Positions 1 through 8,068 of a DNA stretch of 64,000 nt are shown piece by piece. Under the pieces are notes generated by a model. That model was not told where the DNA came from. It saw only the letters and a list, made by a program, of their open reading frames with translations, and did not search any database. How positions within the stretch are numbered: the first letter of the stretch is position 1; each line of letters begins with the position of its first letter. The DNA lies in assembly GCA_934590165.1 (NCBI GenBank), contig CAKTOO010000005.1:1-64000 (forward strand), given 5' to 3'. The DNA is from an uncultured Dysosmobacter sp. (GTDB taxonomy: Bacteria; Bacillota; Clostridia; Oscillospirales; Oscillospiraceae). The translations under genes and the position numbers were made by a program.

Positions 1-77
1 GCGGGACTTGAACCCGCACGTCCGTAATGGACACTAGAACCTGAATCTAGCGAGTCTGCCAATTCCACCACTCGCGC
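1..77 (-). tRNA. tRNA-Leu (anticodon CAG), 3' end cut by window edge
   Basis: Read on the minus strand, the acceptor 5' strand GCGCGAG starts at 77. A D-arm, an anticodon stem CTAGA/TCTAG with loop TTCAGGT (anticodon CAG), a long class II variable arm and a T-arm GCGGG-TTCAAGT-CCCGC follow. The 3' acceptor strand lies outside the window. The long variable arm fits leucine. It sits downstream of a second tRNA-Leu in the same orientation. Confidence 0.93.
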
Positions 78-110
78 ATAGAGCGGTCATCTTTTCAGGG
101 ATTTCCGAAC

Positions 111-197
111 TGGTGCGGCTGACGGGATTTGAACCCACACGTCGATTCGGACACCAGCACCTCAAGCTGGCCTGTCTACCAGTTCCAGCACAGCCGC
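111..197 (-). tRNA. tRNA-Leu (anticodon GAG)
   Basis: Complete class II tRNA on the minus strand. The acceptor stem is GCGGCTG/CAGCCGC, the anticodon loop TTGAGGT gives GAG, the variable arm is long, and the CCA end is encoded (TGG at 111-113 on the plus strand). It is followed 33 bp later by tRNA-Leu(CAG), so the two are probably one transcript. Confidence 0.95.
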
Positions 198-230
198 AAA
201 TGAATACTCCCTGGAAAAGACTGCTTGATT

Positions 231-259
231 ATTATAGCCAGAACCGGCGACAATGTCAA
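231..259 (-). promoter_or_regulatory. Sigma-A promoter for the tRNA-Leu pair
   Basis: On the minus strand TTGACA (259-254) and TATAAT (236-231) are separated by 17 nt, a perfect consensus match. It lies about 35 bp upstream of the tRNA-Leu(GAG) 5' end. Confidence 0.8.
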
Positions 260-277
260 CCATAAATTTTGCTTTTC

Positions 278-312
278 CAAAAAAATTTTCTCCCGCCGAA
301 ACCCGGCGGGAG
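278..312 (-). terminator. Intrinsic terminator of the citrate synthase gene
   Basis: CTCCCGCCG/CGGCGGGAG stem (arms 290-298 and 304-312) followed on the minus strand by a T-rich run. It lies just after the citrate synthase stop codon. Confidence 0.85.
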
Positions 313-326
313 AAACTGGAAAATAT

Positions 327-1703
327 TCAACGGCGTTCCATGGGGGTGTAGGAGCGGTGCTCCTCCACGCACTCGTACCGGGGGCGGATCAGCTTGCCGC
401 CGCCGGAGAGCTCCTCCATCCGATGGGCGCTCCAGCCGGAGATACGCGCCACGGCGAACAAGGGCGTATACAGCTCCATGGGCAGACCCAGCATTTCGTA
501 GACGAAACCACTGTAAAAGTCGATGTTGGTGGAGAGGACGTTCTTGTGCTGCCGCTCCATCAGCAGCTGCTTGCCGATCTGCTCCACGCTACTGTACAGG
601 GCCAGCTCCCGCTCCCGGTGCTTTTCGTTGGCCAGACGGGTCACATAGTCCCGGAACACCTCACAGCGGGGGTCGGATTTGGTGTAAACGGCGTGACCCA
701 GGCCGTAGATGAGACCGCTGCCGTCAAAGGCGTCCTTGTTCAAAATGCGGGTCAGATAGTCCGCCACACAGTCCTCGTCAGCCCAGTCCCGGACATGGGT
801 CTTGATGTCAGCCATCATGGCCATGACCTTGCTGTTGGCGCCGCCGTGGCGGGGGCCTTTCAAAGAGGCCATGGCAGCGGCGATGGCGGAATAGGTGTCC
901 GTGCCGGAAGAGGTGACAACGTGGTTGGTGAAGGTGGAGTTGTTGCCGCCGCCGTGGTCCGCATGGAGTACCAGGGCAACGTCCAGCGTCCGGGCCTCCA
1001 GTTCCGTGTAGCTGCGGTCCTCCCGCAGCATCCGCAGGAAGTTTTCCGCTGTGGACAGCTCCGGCAGGGGCACATGGATGAACAGGCTCTCGCCCTGGCT
1101 GTACCGCCAGGCCTGATAGGCGTAAATGGCCAGCACCGGCATATTGCTCATCAGCTGCAGGCACTGGCGCAGCACGTTCTCCAGTCCGATGTCGTTGGGC
1201 TTGTCATCATAGCAGAACAGCGTCAAAATTGCCCGCTGCATGGTATTCATCAGATCCTGGGGCGGATTTTTCAAAATGACGTCCCGGAAGAAGTTGGTGG
1301 GCAGAGTGCGGTAAGAGGCCAGTTGGACGCAGAAGTCCTGCAACTGCTCCTTCGTGGGCAGTTCGCCAAACAGCAACAGGTAAGCCGCCTCCTCAAAGGC
1401 AAAGCGGCCCCGCTTGGCAGATCCCTTGACGATCTCCCGGCAGTCGATGCCCCGGTAGTACAAAATACCGTCGGATGGGGTGATGTGTTCATCCGCCGTC
1501 ACGTTGTAAGACTGGATCTCCGCCACACGGGTCAGTCCGGTGAGCACGCCGCGGCCATCCTCATTCCGCAGGCCCCGCTTAACGTTATATTCTTTATATA
1601 GCTTGGGGTCGATATAGTTCTTCTTTTCCCATTGCTCTTTCAGGGATAAGATGGCAGGGGTGATCTCGCAGTAGGCGTTTTCGCGATTTTCTTTCCAAAT
1701 CAT
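327..1703 (-). CDS. gltA: Citrate synthase
   Basis: Condenses acetyl-CoA and oxaloacetate to citrate in the cytoplasm, the entry to the oxidative or glutamate-forming branch of the TCA cycle. The 458-aa product carries the family's histidine-containing segments LHADHGGGNN (about residue 248) and GPRHGGAN (about 286) and the signature GLGHAVYTKSDPR (about 334). The ATG at 1703 is chosen over one 33 bp upstream because AAAGGAG lies 10 nt before it. The N-terminal extension of about 50 residues before the usual start of homology is common in clostridial members. Methylcitrate synthase cannot be excluded, but no prp genes are nearby. It is a single-gene unit with its own promoter and terminator. 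Confidence 0.92.
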   Translation of the reverse strand: MIWKENRENAYCEITPAILSLKEQWEKKNYIDPKLYKEYNVKRGLRNEDGRGVLTGLTRVAEIQSYNVTADEHITPSDGILYYRGIDCREIVKGSAKRGRFAFEEAAYLLLFGELPTKEQLQDFCVQLASYRTLPTNFFRDVILKNPPQDLMNTMQRAILTLFCYDDKPNDIGLENVLRQCLQLMSNMPVLAIYAYQAWRYSQGESLFIHVPLPELSTAENFLRMLREDRSYTELEARTLDVALVLHADHGGGNNSTFTNHVVTSSGTDTYSAIAAAMASLKGPRHGGANSKVMAMMADIKTHVRDWADEDCVADYLTRILNKDAFDGSGLIYGLGHAVYTKSDPRCEVFRDYVTRLANEKHRERELALYSSVEQIGKQLLMERQHKNVLSTNIDFYSGFVYEMLGLPMELYTPLFAVARISGWSAHRMEELSGGGKLIRPRYECVEEHRSYTPMERR

Positions 1704-1748
1704 GGGGCGGGGCTCCTTTCGACGGCTGCGTAGCACGTTCTTTTTGCA

Positions 1749-1777
1749 ATGTTAACATGTAAGACTTTCATTTTCAA
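1749..1777 (-). promoter_or_regulatory. Sigma-A promoter of the citrate synthase gene
   Basis: Minus strand TTGAAA (1777-1772), 17 nt, TAACAT (1754-1749), in an AT-rich stretch about 45 bp upstream of the start codon. Confidence 0.6.
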
Positions 1778-1862
1778 TGGGAAAATAACTGAAAATTTTA
1801 AAAATTTTTTGAAATTTTGCATGAATGATATGATTGTCCTGCATTTTTAAAAAGCAATTTGG

Positions 1863-1895
1863 TAAAAATGACGCCATCCCGGCTGGGATGGCGTC
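1863..1895 (-). terminator. Intrinsic terminator of the sirtuin gene
   Basis: GACGCCATCCC/GGGATGGCGTC hairpin (1870-1895) followed on the minus strand by ATTTTTACC. It lies downstream of the Sir2 stop codon. Confidence 0.75.
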
Positions 1896-1937
1896 GTTTT
1901 GAGGCGGACATTTGTCATTTTATACAAAGACAGGCAC

Positions 1938-2654
1938 TTACAGTTGCGCCAGCGTTTCGCCGATGGGGTCCGTAATGACCAGGTCCGCGGACAGGTCCCG
2001 GCTCACAGCGGATTTGTTGATGAGTACCAGCTTGTGGCCCCGGTAGTAGTTGATGAGGCCGGCGGCGGGCCAGACGTTCAGGGAGGTGCCGCCGATGATG
2101 AGCATATCCGCCTGGGCAATGGCGCGGACGGCGTCATCCAGAGTCTGCTGGTCCAGGCCTTCCTCGTACAGCACCACATCCGGCTTCACTCTGCCGCCGC
2201 ACTGGCAGCGGGGGACGCCCTGACTGTGGAGGATGAAGTCCAGACCGTGAAATTTGCCGCAGCGTTCACAGTAGTTCCGGTGGACGCTGCCATGGAGCTC
2301 CAGGACGCGCTTGCTGCCGGCGGCCTGGTGGAGACCATCAATGTTTTGGGTGATGACGGCCTTCAGCTTGCCGGCGGCCTCCCACTCCGCCAGCTTGTAG
2401 TGGGCGGCGTTGGGCTTTGCGTCGGGAGCCAGGAGCTTGGCCCGGTAAAAGCGGAAAAATTCTTCGGGGTTGCTTTCGTAGAAGGTATGGCTTAAAATCA
2501 CTTCAGGCGGGTATTTCCACTCCTGGTGGTACAGTCCGCCGGTGCTGCGGAAATCCGGAATGCCGGACTCTGTGGAGACGCCGGCCCCGCCGAAAAACAC
2601 GATATTGTCGGAGCTGTCCACCAGCTCCTTCAGTTTTTTCGCACTTTCTGTCAT
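1938..2654 (-). CDS. NAD-dependent protein deacylase, Sir2 family
   Basis: Removes acyl groups from protein lysines using NAD+, giving nicotinamide and O-acyl-ADP-ribose. The 238-aa protein shows the NAD-binding [15 protein letters not shown] (about residues 24-38), QNIDGLH (about 103-109), the catalytic His in LELHGSVH (about 120), a four-Cys zinc site (CERC, then CQC) and the [10 protein letters not shown] motif near the C-terminus. GGAGGG precedes the start at good spacing. It is divergent from the ArsC-like gene. The family is CobB/SrtN-like; whether it prefers acetyl or longer acyl groups cannot be read from the sequence. Confidence 0.92.
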   Translation of the reverse strand: MTESAKKLKELVDSSDNIVFFGGAGVSTESGIPDFRSTGGLYHQEWKYPPEVILSHTFYESNPEEFFRFYRAKLLAPDAKPNAAHYKLAEWEAAGKLKAVITQNIDGLHQAAGSKRVLELHGSVHRNYCERCGKFHGLDFILHSQGVPRCQCGGRVKPDVVLYEEGLDQQTLDDAVRAIAQADMLIIGGTSLNVWPAAGLINYYRGHKLVLINKSAVSRDLSADLVITDPIGETLAQL

Positions 2655-2695
2655 GGAAATCCCTCCAGTTTTGATCGGTCATAAGGAGTGTGTGT

Positions 2696-3031
2696 ATGAA
2701 TATTCAGATTTTTGGATCTTCCAAATCCTTTGATACCAAAAAGGCGGAGCGCTGGTTCAAGGAGCGCCGTATCAAATACCAGTATATTGACGTACCCTCA
2801 AAAGGATTATCTCCCCGGGAATACCAGTCCGTCAAGCAAAAAGTTGGCTTTTCCGCCCTGGTGAATACGAAATGCCGGGCTTACGAGGACCTGTTCATGG
2901 CCTATATCACCCCGGACGCCCGGGAGGAAAAGCTTCTGGAGCATCCCGAGCTTTTTCAAACGCCCATCGTCCGCAACGGCAAAGAAGCCACGGTGGGCTA
3001 TTGCCCGGATGTGTGGGCAACGTGGGAGTAA
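2696..3031 (+). CDS. ArsC/Spx/YffB-family thioredoxin-fold protein
   Basis: A 111-aa protein resembling the ArsC-Spx-YffB family: N-terminal beta strand MNIQIFGS, 'KAERWFKERRIKYQYIDV', 'LLEHPELFQTPIVRNGKEATVGY' (the cis-Pro TP loop) and a C-terminal W. The ATG at 2696 is used because AAGGAG ends 7 nt before it; an in-frame GTG at 2690 is too close. The position where redox-active members have CxxC or CxxS reads GSSKSFDT, so the N-terminal catalytic Cys is absent, and arsenate reduction by the usual mechanism is unlikely. The true role is unknown; a regulatory or structural role is one option. Confidence 0.8.
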   Translation: MNIQIFGSSKSFDTKKAERWFKERRIKYQYIDVPSKGLSPREYQSVKQKVGFSALVNTKCRAYEDLFMAYITPDAREEKLLEHPELFQTPIVRNGKEATVGYCPDVWATWE

Positions 3032-3093
3032 CGGGGAAGAAACGCACATACTAAAATGAGCGTGAAGAGCTAATAAAGGAAAGGGGAGAGGAT

Positions 3094-3957
3094 ATGGAGC
3101 GGATACGAATGCCGGAGAACCGCTTCCTGCGGGGGATCTACCTGATGGTCCGGCGTTATCTCAGCCACAATGTGGGCATCCACAGCGCCGCCCTGGCTTT
3201 TTTCCTGCTGTTCATGCTCTTTCCGTTTTTGATCTTCATCAGTGCTCTGCTGGGCCTTTTGCAGCTGGATGTGGCGGCCATTCTGGGGGCGCTGGGCGAA
3301 ATCCTGCCCCGGGAGGTGGTGGAGATCGCCGGCGTGTATCTGCGGTATGTGCGGGCCAATCCCAGTATGCGGCTGCTGGTATTCGGCCTGGTGTTCTCCA
3401 TTTACTTTCCCATGCGGGCCACCAATGCCCTGATGCGCTCCGTGCGGACGGCCTATCACCTGGGCCCGCCCCGGAATCCGGTGCTGCACCAGCTGAAGAC
3501 ATTGATTTACACGGTGGTGCTCATCCTGACCATCGTGCTGACGCTGGTGGCCATGACGGTGGGCGAACGGATACTGGCCTACGCCGTGAACCACTTTCAT
3601 CTGCCGACGTTCCTGGCGGAGCTTTGGGTGCGGCTCCGGTATCCCGCCGCGGGCGTGGCAGGGTATTTCGCGCTGTTCTTCCTGTATGCCCTGGCCCAGG
3701 ACCAGCGGCAGCCATGGCGGAACCTGTGGCCGGGGACGCTGTTCTCCCTGACGGCATGGATGGCGCTGTCCGTGCTGTACTCCCTGTATGTGGAGAATTT
3801 CGCGGATTATTCCCTGCTGTACGGCTCCATCGGCACGGTCATCGTGCTGATGATCTGGCTGTATATGAGCGCCACGGTGCTCATCATGGGAGCGGAACTC
3901 AACGGCACGATCATGAGCCTGCGCAAGGACGGCAGGGGAAAAGACGAAGCAATTTAA
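3094..3957 (+). CDS. YihY/BrkB family inner-membrane protein
   Basis: A 287-aa integral membrane protein with about six hydrophobic segments (for example residues 28-52, 90-112, 140-165, 185-205, 215-235, 245-265). It carries the typical family stretches 'HSAALAFFLLFMLFPFLIF' and 'YGSIGTVIVLMIWLYMSATVLIMGAELN'. Members were once misnamed RNase BN; their transport or envelope function is not established. GGGGAGAGG precedes the ATG. It ends at a bidirectional terminator shared with the convergent nuclease gene. Confidence 0.88.
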   Translation: MERIRMPENRFLRGIYLMVRRYLSHNVGIHSAALAFFLLFMLFPFLIFISALLGLLQLDVAAILGALGEILPREVVEIAGVYLRYVRANPSMRLLVFGLVFSIYFPMRATNALMRSVRTAYHLGPPRNPVLHQLKTLIYTVVLILTIVLTLVAMTVGERILAYAVNHFHLPTFLAELWVRLRYPAAGVAGYFALFFLYALAQDQRQPWRNLWPGTLFSLTAWMALSVLYSLYVENFADYSLLYGSIGTVIVLMIWLYMSATVLIMGAELNGTIMSLRKDGRGKDEAI

Positions 3958-3960
3958 ACA

Positions 3961-3990
3961 GAAAGCGGGACCCACTTGGGTCCCGCTTTC
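3961..3990. terminator. Bidirectional intrinsic terminator
   Basis: GAAAGCGGGACCCA/TGGGTCCCGCTTTC inverted repeat between the convergent YihY and nuclease genes, with T-rich ends on both strands. Confidence 0.85.
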
Positions 3991-3992
3991 GT

Positions 3993-4871
3993 TTACGGCT
4001 GGCACTGGCCGCAGGGGGAGTAGCCCTGGGCGATCAGGTCCTCCCGGCTGCCGGTATAGGTCTGCCGGTTTTCTGCCTTGATGTCCGCGACGCCGGAGCA
4101 GCCGGGGTCGTGGAACTTCATGGTGCGGGTGTTGAGCACATAGGTAAAGGCGCCGCTGTCCGCTTCCCCCGCGGCGGCCTCCGCCTCCGTCAAATGGCTT
4201 TCGCCGGTGGCGTAGTCGATGGTGACGCCGGGCTGGACATTGTAGGCATAAACGGAAAAGCACACGCCCTCGCCGCCGTCCTCCAGGGACAGGGCCTCCA
4301 TCCAAACGCCCCGGGCCACCAGCTCCGTGCCCTGAAAGTCCGGCGTCACCCGGTAGAGAACGTGGTTGCCGGTCTCCCGGACGTAAGAGGCCACCTGGTT
4401 TTCAAAGGGCAGCATCCCCTCCACATTCAGATACCGGGTGCCGGTGATGAGGTTCTGCTCATTGGCGTTTTCCCCCGTCAGCTGGTAGCCGATGAGGTGG
4501 CAGCGGTTGTAGAGGTACTTGCCGTCCACGCAGTCGTATTTGGTCAGCTGCCAGCCGCTGGGTTTTACCTGGCCGATGGCGCCCCGTTCCTCCGTGGGCA
4601 TCAGGTCCCGCCCCACACAGGCGTAGGCGGCGCCGCAGCGGCCCAAGGCGTCCAGGGGGCTGTACGTTTCAAAAGAGGGCCCATCCAGCTGGCTGGTGTC
4701 AAAGTCCGGCTGGTTGCCGTCCACTTCCGTCCAGGGACTGCCGGAATAGGCGGGGATTGTTTCCTCTACTGCCTGGGGAGTATCCGGAGAGGAGAGCGGT
4801 TGGGACAGGTATGCGGATACCGCCAGACAGCAGACCAGCAGCGGCGGCAGAACGCGGCGAATGAATTTCAT
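3993..4871 (-). CDS. Secreted DNA/RNA non-specific endonuclease (DNA-entry nuclease-like)
   Basis: A 292-aa protein with an N-terminal signal peptide (KFIRR followed by a hydrophobic stretch, residues 3-22) and a DNA/RNA non-specific endonuclease domain. The His-containing active-site region reads 'YNRCHLIGYQLTGENANEQN', with the conserved 'GTRYLNVEGMLPFENQVASYV' after it. The last 50 residues (YVLNTRTMKFHDPGCSGV...CGQC) form a small Cys-containing module that commonly follows this nuclease in Firmicutes. The canonical DRGH is NRCH here, as in clostridial relatives. It probably degrades extracellular nucleic acid; no competence genes are close. AAAGGAAG precedes the ATG. Confidence 0.85.
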   Translation of the reverse strand: MKFIRRVLPPLLVCCLAVSAYLSQPLSSPDTPQAVEETIPAYSGSPWTEVDGNQPDFDTSQLDGPSFETYSPLDALGRCGAAYACVGRDLMPTEERGAIGQVKPSGWQLTKYDCVDGKYLYNRCHLIGYQLTGENANEQNLITGTRYLNVEGMLPFENQVASYVRETGNHVLYRVTPDFQGTELVARGVWMEALSLEDGGEGVCFSVYAYNVQPGVTIDYATGESHLTEAEAAAGEADSGAFTYVLNTRTMKFHDPGCSGVADIKAENRQTYTGSREDLIAQGYSPCGQCQP

Positions 4872-5090
4872 GGTACTTCCTTTCTTGAGATGCGGCGCGG
4901 GAGGGACAAGACTGCATTATACTACGCCGCCCGGCGGTGGGCCAGCGCAAAATGAAAAATTCACGGAATGTTGATAGTTGGCGGCGGAAAAGAAGTATAC
5001 TATAAGGAACAGCGGACTCTCTTTACTTTACAGGTAAAATCCTCTAAAATAACACGTAAACAGCATCACGCGGAAAGGATGACAAACTTG

Positions 5091-6323
5091 ATGGATGAAA
5101 AACTGCGGGAATATGCCCAACTGCTGGTGCGGGTGGGCCTGAATGTGCAAAAGGACCAGCGGATGGTTATCTCCTGCCCGGTGGAGTGTGCCTGGTTTGC
5201 CCGGATGTGCGCCCAGGAGGCCTATGACGCCGGCTGCAAGGAAGTGGTCATGAACTGGCACGACGATTCCATGACCCGGATGAAGTACCTCCGGGCCGGC
5301 GAGGAAGTGTTCGACACGGTGCCCGACTGGCGGAGACACTTCTTCAACGACTATGCCAAGGAGGGGGCGGCCTACCTGGCCATCTCCGCCACGGACCCGG
5401 AGAATCTGAAGGGCGTGGACCCCGGCCGCATCGTCCGGTCCCAGCAGGCCAGCGGCAAGGCGCTGAAGGACTTTGACCGGCTCCAGATGTGCGGCGGCTT
5501 TCCCTGGTGCATTGCCTCCATCCCCATCCCCAGCTGGGCGGTACGGGTATTCCCCGGCGTGGGGGAGGACGCGGCCATGGAAAAGCTGTGGGACGCCATT
5601 TTCCAGGCGGTCCGCATCAGCGGTGACGGCACCTGCGTGGACAAGTGGCAGCGGCACCTGGCCACCCTTCACGAGCGGATGGAGAAAATGAACCAGCTGA
5701 ACTTCAAATCTCTCCACTACACCAACTCCCTGGGCACGGACCTGACCATTCAACTGCCGGAAGGCCACATCTGGGAGGCCGGCAACGACGTGACCCTCTC
5801 CGGCCAGGAATATATCGCCAACATCCCCACGGAGGAGCTGTTTACCGCACCGCTGAAGACCGGTGCCAACGGCGTGGTGTATTCCTCCATGCCCCTGGTG
5901 AATGACGGCAACATCATTGACGGCTTCCACTTCGTGGTAAAGGACGGAAAGATCGTGGAGGCCCATGCGGAGAAGGGCGAGGAGTCCTTGAAGGGCGCCA
6001 TTTCCCTGGACGAGGGCGCCAGTTATTTCGGCGAGGTGGCCCTGGTCCCCTACGACAGCCCCATCTCCAACCAGAAGACCCTGTTCTACAATACCCTGTT
6101 TGATGAGAACGCCGCCTGTCACATCGCCTTCGGTGAGGCGTATCCCTGCCTGAAGGGCGGCCAGGAGATGACCAAGGAGGAGCTGAAGGCCCGGGGCCTC
6201 AATGACTCTATTACCCATGTGGACTTCATGGTGGGCACGCCGGACCTGTCCATCGTGGGCACCACCCACGACGGCCGGGAGATCCCCGTGTTCGTCAACG
6301 GCAATTTTGCCCCGGAGATCTGA
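5091..6323 (+). CDS. M29 family aminopeptidase (AmpS/PepS type)
   Basis: A 410-aa metallopeptidase of the thermophilic-aminopeptidase family that removes N-terminal residues from peptides in the cytoplasm with a two-metal site. C-terminal metal-site segments are visible: 'GEVALVPYDSPISNQ', 'LFDENAACHIAFGEAYP', 'THVDFMVGTPDLSI' and 'PVFVNGNFAPEI'. The start at 5091 is preferred because AAAGGAT lies 10 nt upstream and the resulting length matches the family; longer readings from 4968 add residues not seen in relatives. It is first in an operon with the carbonic-anhydrase-like gene (18 nt gap) and the AI-2E family gene. Confidence 0.9.
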   Translation: MDEKLREYAQLLVRVGLNVQKDQRMVISCPVECAWFARMCAQEAYDAGCKEVVMNWHDDSMTRMKYLRAGEEVFDTVPDWRRHFFNDYAKEGAAYLAISATDPENLKGVDPGRIVRSQQASGKALKDFDRLQMCGGFPWCIASIPIPSWAVRVFPGVGEDAAMEKLWDAIFQAVRISGDGTCVDKWQRHLATLHERMEKMNQLNFKSLHYTNSLGTDLTIQLPEGHIWEAGNDVTLSGQEYIANIPTEELFTAPLKTGANGVVYSSMPLVNDGNIIDGFHFVVKDGKIVEAHAEKGEESLKGAISLDEGASYFGEVALVPYDSPISNQKTLFYNTLFDENAACHIAFGEAYPCLKGGQEMTKEELKARGLNDSITHVDFMVGTPDLSIVGTTHDGREIPVFVNGNFAPEI

Positions 6324-6341
6324 ACGAAGGAGAGACTGACT

Positions 6342-6824
6342 ATGGCCTACCCGAAAAAGACATTTGACGAGACCGTCATGATCGCCGAGGGTGCTCGCAT
6401 CGGCGGTGATGTGACCCTGGGCAAATATGTGAACATCTGGTACAACGCCGTCCTCCGGGGCGACGAGGGTGCCATCACCGTGGGGGAGGAGACCAACATC
6501 CAGGATGGTGCCGTGCTCCACGAGGAGACCGTGGTGGGCAAAGGCTGTACCATCGGCCACAATGCCATCGTCCACGGCTGTACCGTGGGAGACAACACTC
6601 TGGTGGGCATGGGAGCCATCATCCTCAACGGCGCCAAGGTGGGCAATAACTGCATCGTGGGTGCCGGTGCCCTGGTGACCGGAAAAATGGACGCCCCTGA
6701 CGGTGTTATGCTCCTGGGCAGCCCCGCCAAGGTGGTTCGCCCCCTGACGGAGGCGGAGATCGAGAGCAACCGGGTCTCCGCCCGGGGCTACCTCCATGCG
6801 GCGGAGCAGTACCGCAAGGGCTGA
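6342..6824 (+). CDS. Gamma-carbonic anhydrase family protein (left-handed beta helix)
   Basis: A 160-aa hexapeptide-repeat protein whose repeats (GARIGGDVTLG..., VGKGCTIGHNAIVHGCTVG...) form a left-handed beta helix. The zinc histidines of the YrdA/PaaY/CaiE group can be seen in 'VLHEE' (about residue 60) and 'GHNAIVHGC' (about 77 and 82). Trimeric enzymes of this type can hydrate CO2, but many homologues have no measured activity. ACGAAGGAGAG precedes the ATG. It sits between the aminopeptidase and AI-2E genes in the same direction. Confidence 0.92.
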   Translation: MAYPKKTFDETVMIAEGARIGGDVTLGKYVNIWYNAVLRGDEGAITVGEETNIQDGAVLHEETVVGKGCTIGHNAIVHGCTVGDNTLVGMGAIILNGAKVGNNCIVGAGALVTGKMDAPDGVMLLGSPAKVVRPLTEAEIESNRVSARGYLHAAEQYRKG

Positions 6825-6863
6825 GGGACCACCGCCGGAACGGCCCCGGAAAGGAACCGACCT

Positions 6864-8024
6864 ATGGAATGGAACAAACAAAATCTGAAGGGCGCTCTGC
6901 TGGTGCTTTGCGGCGGCGCGGCATTTTATGCGGCGCTCCAGCACCTGAAGGCGGTGGCGCTGGCCGTGGGCTGGCTGACCGGCATCCTGGCCCCCTTTCT
7001 GCTGGGCGGTGCCATCGCTTTTGTGCTGAATGTGCCCATGCGGGCCATTGAGCGGCACCTGTGTCCCAATGCAAAACAGGGGGCCGCGTTCCGCCGGCCC
7101 TTGGCACTGGTGCTGACGCTGCTGGCGCTCATCGGCGTACTGGTGCTGGCCTCCTGCGTCATCGGCCCTGGTGTGGCGGACGCGGCGCGGTCCATTGCAA
7201 GCCAGGTACCTGCCGCCTTTGACCGGCTGTACGGGCAGCTCCTTAGCCTGGAGCGGTATTGGCCCCAGTTCGAGGGTGTGGTGAACCAGCTGGATATTGA
7301 CTGGCGGAGCCTGTCCCAGAAGGCCATCCAGCTGGTCCAGTCCTGGGGCGGCAGTCTTCTCAGCTCCGGCGGCGGTCTCATTGGCGGCGTCGTCAGCGGG
7401 GTCAGTACCTTTATTATCGGTCTGATTTTTTCTCTCTACATCCTGCTGCAAAAGGAAAAGCTGGCCCGGCAGGGCCGCCAGGTGCTTTACGGCCTTTTGC
7501 CGGAGCGGCGGGCGGACCGGACATTGGAGGTGCTGCGGCTGGCCAGCCGGACCTTTTCCAGCTTCCTCTCCGGCCAGTGCGCGGAGGCGGTCATCCTGGG
7601 CACCATGTTCGCAGTGGCCATGACGCTGTTCCGCCTGCCCTATGCGCTGCTGGTGGGGGTCCTCATTGCCCTGACGGCCCTCATCCCCATTGTGGGCGCT
7701 TTCATCGGCTGCGGCGTGGGCGCACTGCTCATCGCCGTGGCGGCCCCCTGGAAAGCCGTGGTGTTCGTGGTGCTGTTTTTGGTTTTGCAGCAGGTGGAGG
7801 GGAACCTCATCTACCCCCATGTGGTGGGCTCCTCCGTGGGCCTGCCCTCCATTTGGGTGCTGGCCGCCGTTACTCTGGGCGGCAAGATCCTGGGCGTCGG
7901 GGGAATGCTGCTGTTTATCCCCCTTTGCTCCGTGCTGTACGCCCTGTTCCGGGATTATGTGAAACGGCGGCTGCGGGAAAGAAAGGTGCCTGCTGAAAAG
8001 TGGCGGGACGGTCCTCATTGCTGA
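6864..8024 (+). CDS. AI-2E family transporter-like membrane protein
   Basis: A 386-aa polytopic membrane protein of the AI-2E/PerM/YdiK family. About eight hydrophobic segments are visible, with the characteristic C-terminal block 'LIALTALIPIVGAFIG', 'LQQVEGNLIYPHVVGSSVGLPSIWVLAAVTLGG' and 'GVGGMLLFIPLCSVLYALFR'. Members export or exchange varied small solutes or Na+/H+, so the substrate is unknown. GGAAAGGAA precedes the ATG. It is last in the aminopeptidase operon, and its stop codon lies inside the left arm of the terminator at 8018-8068. Confidence 0.9.
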   Translation: MEWNKQNLKGALLVLCGGAAFYAALQHLKAVALAVGWLTGILAPFLLGGAIAFVLNVPMRAIERHLCPNAKQGAAFRRPLALVLTLLALIGVLVLASCVIGPGVADAARSIASQVPAAFDRLYGQLLSLERYWPQFEGVVNQLDIDWRSLSQKAIQLVQSWGGSLLSSGGGLIGGVVSGVSTFIIGLIFSLYILLQKEKLARQGRQVLYGLLPERRADRTLEVLRLASRTFSSFLSGQCAEAVILGTMFAVAMTLFRLPYALLVGVLIALTALIPIVGAFIGCGVGALLIAVAAPWKAVVFVVLFLVLQQVEGNLIYPHVVGSSVGLPSIWVLAAVTLGGKILGVGGMLLFIPLCSVLYALFRDYVKRRLRERKVPAEKWRDGPHC

Positions 8025-8068
8025 AAAAAGAGACCTGCGGAAACTTCGCAGGTCTCTTTTTTCAGCAA
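8018..8068. terminator. Bidirectional terminator with perfect 22-bp arms
   Basis: Arms 8018-8039 and 8047-8068 are perfect reverse complements with a 7-nt loop. A-rich/T-rich tracts within the arms serve both directions. It overlaps the stop codons of both convergent genes (8022-8024 on plus, 8062-8064 on minus). Confidence 0.9.

Noticed and set aside
2690..2695. GTG at 2690 as the start of the ArsC-like gene
   Set aside because: It is 1 nt from AAGGAG, too close for initiation; the ATG at 2696 has normal spacing.
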